Shown in pieces: positions 7,613-9,063 of a DNA stretch of 9,063 bases (position 1 is the first letter of the stretch; each line of letters begins with the position of its first letter). A program made the translations under genes and the position numbers. The stretch covers positions 499-9,561 of the forward strand of contig MIAC01000031.1 of assembly GCA_001830475.1 (NCBI GenBank). Direction: 5' to 3'. Below the pieces are notes generated by a model. That model saw nothing but the letters and a program-made list of their open reading frames with translations. It was not told the origin of the DNA and ran no database searches. Source of the DNA: Rhodospirillales bacterium RIFCSPLOWO2_12_FULL_67_15. Lineage in GTDB: Bacteria > Pseudomonadota > Alphaproteobacteria > Rhodospirillales > 2-12-FULL-67-15.

Positions 7613-8326
7613 TCAAGAAGCGCGCGCCTTGGCCGGTGCGGCGGCGGTTTCGTCGGGATCGCGCAGAACATAACCCCGGCCCCAGACCGTCTCGATGTAG
7701 TTCTCGTTGCCGGTCGCCTGGGCCAGCTTCTTGCGCAGCTTGCAGATAAAGACGTCGATAATCTTGAGCTCGGGTTCATCCATTCCGCCGTAGAGATGAT
7801 TGAGGAACATCTCCTTGGTCAAGGTCGTGCCCTTGCGCAGCGACAGCAACTCCAGGATGCCGTATTCCTTGCCGGTCAGATGCACGGGCTGGCCGTCCAC
7901 GTCCACCGTCCGGGAATCGAGATTGACGTTCAAGCGCCCGGTCCGGATAACCGAGTTGGAATGGCCGGCGGCGCGGCGGACGATGGCGTGAATACGGGCG
8001 AGCAACTCGTTCTTGTCGAACGGCTTGGTGAGATAGTCGTCGGCGCCCGTGCCGAGCCCCTTGACCTTCAGTTCCGCCTGGGTCATGCCCGAAAGAATCA
8101 GGACCGGCGTTTTGACCCGTGAATCGCGCAGCCGGCGCAGGACCTCCATCCCGTCGATATCGGGGAGGCCGAGATCGAGAACGATGATGTCGTAGTCGTA
8201 GAGCTTGCCGATTTCGAGCCCGTCCTCGCCAAGCTGGGTGGCATCGACCACCATGCCTGCGGACTTGAGGATGAGTTCGATGCTTTTGGAGGTTGCCGTA
8301 TCGTCCTCGACGAGCAGGACCCGCAT
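7613..8326 (-). CDS. ctrA: CtrA, master cell-cycle/motility response regulator
   Basis: CtrA is an OmpR-type transcription factor phosphorylated through ChpT. It controls cell-cycle genes in Caulobacter and mainly motility genes in many other alphaproteobacteria. The 237-residue protein has a receiver domain (about 1-118) with Asp8/Asp9, phosphoacceptor Asp51 in [14 protein letters not shown], Ser79 and Lys101. A winged-helix domain follows (about 125-225) with the near-invariant [36 protein letters not shown] and VWGRGYVLR. The ATG at 8324-8326 has GGAGG five bases upstream. The C terminus ends KARAS, not in the two alanines that mark Caulobacter CtrA for ClpXP. The gene is convergent with cheR and divergent from fliI, with TTAA motifs upstream that suggest autoregulation. 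Confidence 0.97.
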   Translation of the reverse strand: MRVLLVEDDTATSKSIELILKSAGMVVDATQLGEDGLEIGKLYDYDIIVLDLGLPDIDGMEVLRRLRDSRVKTPVLILSGMTQAELKVKGLGTGADDYLTKPFDKNELLARIHAIVRRAAGHSNSVIRTGRLNVNLDSRTVDVDGQPVHLTGKEYGILELLSLRKGTTLTKEMFLNHLYGGMDEPELKIIDVFICKLRKKLAQATGNENYIETVWGRGYVLRDPDETAAAPAKARAS

Positions 8327-8349
8327 TGCTGCCTCCCGAATCGCTAACG

Positions 8350-8379
8350 TTAATGTTGGTTAACCATAAAGGTTGTTAA
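8350..8379. promoter_or_regulatory. Cluster of CtrA-like TTAA boxes upstream of ctrA
   Basis: Three TTAA elements occur at 8350-8353, 8360-8363 and 8376-8379. The first two are separated by 6 bases; on the minus strand they read TTAACCAACATTAACG, close to the known CtrA full site TTAA-N7-TTAAC but one base short. The middle element also reads TTAACCAT on the plus strand, the commonly reported CtrA half-site form. They lie 24-53 bases upstream of the ctrA ATG, so they could mediate autoregulation and perhaps control of the divergent fliI. The region is AT-rich, so some TTAA is expected by chance. Confidence 0.5.
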
Positions 8380-8391
8380 AAAAACGATCAA
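8363..8391 (-). promoter_or_regulatory. Candidate ctrA promoter overlapping a CtrA-like box
   Basis: On the minus strand TTGATC (8386-8391) and TATGGT (8363-8368) are spaced by 17 bases, each matching the sigma70 consensus at four of six positions. Transcription would start near 8356, about 30 bases before the ATG. The -10 directly abuts the TTAACC element, so bound CtrA would be placed to repress this promoter, as at the Caulobacter ctrA P1 promoter. It is a prediction from sequence only. Confidence 0.35.
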
Positions 8392-8451
8392 GCCCTCAAT
8401 AACTAGTGTTCTATTTTTGTTCCTGTTTCTTTAGTTTTGATTTACGGCCGG

Positions 8452-8455
8452 TTAA
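8452..8455. promoter_or_regulatory. Isolated CtrA-like half-site nearer fliI
   Basis: The sequence GGTTAAC at 8450-8456 carries a single TTAA core about 90 bases before the proposed fliI start. On the minus strand it reads GTTAACCGG, resembling the CtrA half-site TTAACC. A lone half-site is weak evidence, but its position would suit control of fliI. Confidence 0.25.
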
Positions 8456-8545
8456 CTTTCCTCCTTTCATATTGACCAGGCCGCCATCCGGAGCACCTTT
8501 AAAACCAAAGCAAAAAATCCCGATGCGGAGCCCAAGGAAGCCAAT

Positions 8546-8971
8546 TTGAATCTCGCCCGCAGCATCATTAACGAGCTGGAGCGGCTGCCGTCCGCAATCG
8601 CGTTCGGCCGGGTCAGCCACATCGTCGGCCTAATGGTCGAGATCGAAGGTCTGCAAGGTGCCCTTTCGGTCGGCGACCGTTGCCGAATCATCGGCCGGCG
8701 GGGAAACACTGTCGCCTGCGAGGTGATCGGGTTCCGGGACAACCGCGCGCTCGCGCTGCCGTTCAGCCCGATCGAGGGCGTGGGGCTCGGCTGCCGGGTC
8801 GAGGTGAGCGACGTCGACCCGGCCATCTACCCCGACGTCGGCTGGCTGGGTCGTGTGGTCAACGGCTTCGGCGAAGCGGCCGACGGCAAGGGACCGCTGC
8901 CGGTGGGCGAACACCCCTATCGCGTTCACAACCGCCCGCCGCCGGCGCATGCCCGCCAGCGGATCGGCTAA
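8546..8971 (+). CDS. fliI: FliI, flagellar type III export ATPase: N-terminal fragment ending at an in-frame TAA
   Basis: FliI is the cytoplasmic ATPase that helps the flagellar type III secretion apparatus export rod, hook and filament subunits. This 141-residue piece carries the N-terminal beta-barrel and the lead-in to the ATPase core. Recognisable parts are GRVSHIVGLMVEIEG, VGDRCRI, EVIGFRDNRALALPF, WLGRVVNGFGEAADGKGPLP and RPPPAHARQRIG. The preferred start is TTG at 8546, five bases after AAGGAAG. The frame is open back to 8456 but contains no ATG, GTG or better-spaced site; an ATT at 8471 is a less likely alternative. The frame stops at TAA 8969-8971, although the family continues through this point; about 440 residues are normal. 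As read, the product would lack the whole nucleotide-binding core. Confidence 0.85.
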   Translation: MNLARSIINELERLPSAIAFGRVSHIVGLMVEIEGLQGALSVGDRCRIIGRRGNTVACEVIGFRDNRALALPFSPIEGVGLGCRVEVSDVDPAIYPDVGWLGRVVNGFGEAADGKGPLPVGEHPYRVHNRPPPAHARQRIG

Positions 8972-9063
8972 AAGGTGGATCTCGGGGTGCGGGCCATGAA
9001 CGCGTTCCTGACCTGCTGCGGCGGGCAGCGCATGGGCATCTTCGCCGGCTCCGGCATCGGAAA
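8972..9063 (+). pseudogene. fliI: fliI continuation after the in-frame stop, truncated by the window edge
   Basis: Immediately after the TAA, and in the same reading frame, the sequence reads [20 protein letters not shown] followed by [11 protein letters not shown]. This is the expected FliI continuation into the Walker A (P-loop) motif, whose lysine falls at the last bases of the window. The only disruption is one stop codon where the family has an ordinary residue between RIG and KVDLG; there is no frameshift. Either fliI is a pseudogene, or the base is a sequencing or assembly error, or the stop is read through. The rest of the gene lies beyond the window. Confidence 0.75.

Noticed and set aside
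7796..8122. Plus-strand open frames antisense to ctrA
   Set aside because: They lie entirely inside the well-conserved ctrA coding sequence and resemble no protein family.
8411..8470. Lys/Arg-rich 19-codon frame on the minus strand upstream of ctrA, possible leader peptide
   Set aside because: Its ATG (8468-8470) has no ribosome site upstream, and the good AAGGAGG nearby lies inside the frame rather than before it. The Lys bias follows from A-rich DNA.

Overview
The window is GC-rich and almost fully coding. It carries a chemotaxis operon beside the ChpT and CtrA proteins of the CckA-ChpT-CtrA phosphorelay and a flagellar export ATPase gene. ChpT and a full-length CtrA are alphaproteobacterial hallmarks. 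Their linkage to a cheA-cheY-cheB-cheR block and fliI suggests a motile, Rhodospirillales-like alphaproteobacterium. That order-level placement is inferred from gene content and protein style, not from a database search.

Layout. Positions 3-695 (+) hold the C-terminal part of a UbiA/MenA-type membrane prenyltransferase. Convergent to it, 709-831 (-) encodes a 40-residue single-span membrane peptide with a good Shine-Dalgarno and a sigma70-like promoter. From 1036 onward the + strand carries an apparent operon: an unrecognised 127-residue helical protein, chpT, then cheA, cheY, cheB and cheR. cheB and cheR overlap at ATGA. The - strand then carries ctrA (7613-8326), convergent with cheR. Divergent from ctrA across an AT-rich 219-base region is the start of fliI (from 8546), which runs off the window.

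How the genes work together. CheA takes receptor signals and phosphorylates CheY (motor control) and CheB (receptor demethylation), while CheR methylates receptors. ChpT passes phosphate from the kinase CckA (not in the window) to CtrA, which commonly controls flagellar and chemotaxis genes in this class. No separate cheW is present, but CheA carries a second CheW-like domain and a C-terminal receiver domain.

The main anomalies are an in-frame TAA inside fliI at 8969-8971, just before the Walker A motif, with coding similarity resuming in the same frame, and a cluster of CtrA-like TTAA elements between ctrA and fliI. The unrecognised proteins at 1036-1419 and 709-831 are the least explained genes. 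I see no mobile element, CRISPR array, tRNA or rRNA. Everything except the fliI lesion looks like ordinary core genome.
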